Below are positions 63,910 to 64,000 of a DNA stretch of 64,000 bases, in pieces (positions within the stretch are counted from its first letter, which is position 1; the number at the start of each line of letters is the position of its first letter). Made by a program: the position numbers and the translations under genes. The notes beneath the pieces were generated by a model. It did no database searches, had not been told where the DNA came from, and saw only the letters and a list, made by a program, of their open reading frames with translations. Source of the stretch: JAGXFP01 sp039714535 (GTDB lineage: Bacteria; Desulfobacterota; Desulfobulbia; Desulfobulbales; JAGXFP01); the NCBI GenBank assembly GCA_039714535.1, contig JBDLJC010000008.1, forward strand, positions 20,459 to 84,458. Reading direction: 5' to 3'.

Positions 63910-64000
63910 GTCCCCAAAATTCGGACAGTGAGTTAAGGTGGGAAGCCGCACACTGACGAAGGAGATTACCATGAGCAAAATGAAACGAAAACGATATTCA
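63910..64000 (+). mobile_element. left end of an IS3-like insertion sequence (cut by window edge)
   Basis: TGGTCCCCAAAATTCGGACAG near 63909 resembles an IS3-family terminal repeat and lies about 60 bases before a transposase start. The element continues past the window. Confidence 0.6.
63971..64000 (+). CDS. transposase OrfA start, IS3-like, partial
   Basis: Ten codons (MSKMKRKRYS) begin after a GGAGA seven bases upstream. This is the common start of IS3-family OrfA proteins, which then usually read PEFK. Only the start is in the window. Confidence 0.65.
   Translation, partial: MSKMKRKRYS

Larger units (their letters stand above)
63327..63970. other. intergenic, IS-flanking region
   Basis: Contains the terminator at 63432, a perfect hairpin at 63701 and two copies of CCCCAAAATTCGG. 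No intact gene is seen. Confidence 0.5.

Noticed and set aside
1..64000. tRNA genes and CRISPR arrays
   Set aside because: I found no tRNA-like T-loop with matching acceptor stem and no regularly spaced repeats.

Overview
The window looks like a chromosomal segment of a Gram-negative, anaerobic or microaerobic Desulfobacterota-type bacterium (Desulfobulbales-like is my best guess). The grounds are inferred from gene content and not from a marker tree: lipid A and heptose genes (lpxR, waaF, gmhB), outer-membrane phospholipase, an in-frame UGA selenoprotein, a cytochrome bd-like complex with a heme c tail, and a polyene/ladderane-type fatty acid cluster with radical SAM enzymes. There are no tRNAs, rRNAs or CRISPR arrays that I can see.

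Region 1 (1-19,000) is a large specialised lipid cluster in two converging arms. The left arm (+) holds an MMPL exporter cut by the window edge, a DUF3261 lipoprotein, a FabZ/ApeI-like dehydratase, a hotdog thioesterase, a ketosynthase, a B12-binding radical SAM enzyme, an ABC-2 ATPase/permease pair and an acyl carrier protein. The right arm (-) holds ketosynthase, CrtI-like FAD oxidoreductase, ketosynthase, acyl carrier protein, PlsC-like acyltransferase, AMP ligase, SPASM radical SAM enzyme, second B12-binding radical SAM enzyme and KAS III. Export and tailoring genes resemble aryl polyene clusters; the radical SAM plus CrtI-like plus FabF plus ACP set recalls the clusters proposed for ladderane lipids. 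A strong sigma70 promoter and intrinsic terminator between the arms outline a ~90-nt RNA.

Region 2 (19,000-26,500) carries a MoaE-like gene, efp with its lysine ligase epmA, an ion-channel-like protein with an altered selectivity filter, and an operon of a GDCCVxC pseudogene followed by a MerF-peroxiredoxin selenoprotein. It ends with the threonine-to-glycine pair kbl/tdh and thpR.

Region 3 (26,500-34,400) is patchy: secreted or membrane proteins, phospholipase A, VanZ-like, YkvA-like, dodecin, a cold shock gene, a lipoprotein hydrolase, an FmdB-type zinc ribbon, a Fic remnant, a decayed IS200/IS605 element and several short dispersed repeats. Region 4 (34,400-50,900) is conserved core: hrpA, then rpsB-tsf-pyrH-frr-uppS-cdsA-dxr-rseP-tsaB-rRNA methyltransferase on the minus strand, then waaF-gmhB and ftsB-like. 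S2 has an unusual ~90-residue Ala/Lys/Pro tail. Region 5 (50,900-64,000) holds DUF523, DUF2892, a U32 peptidase-family protein, a second cold shock gene, a secreted protein, a YihY-type membrane protein, LpxR, the bd-like pair with a C-terminal heme c, and the first codons of an IS3-like transposase at the right edge.
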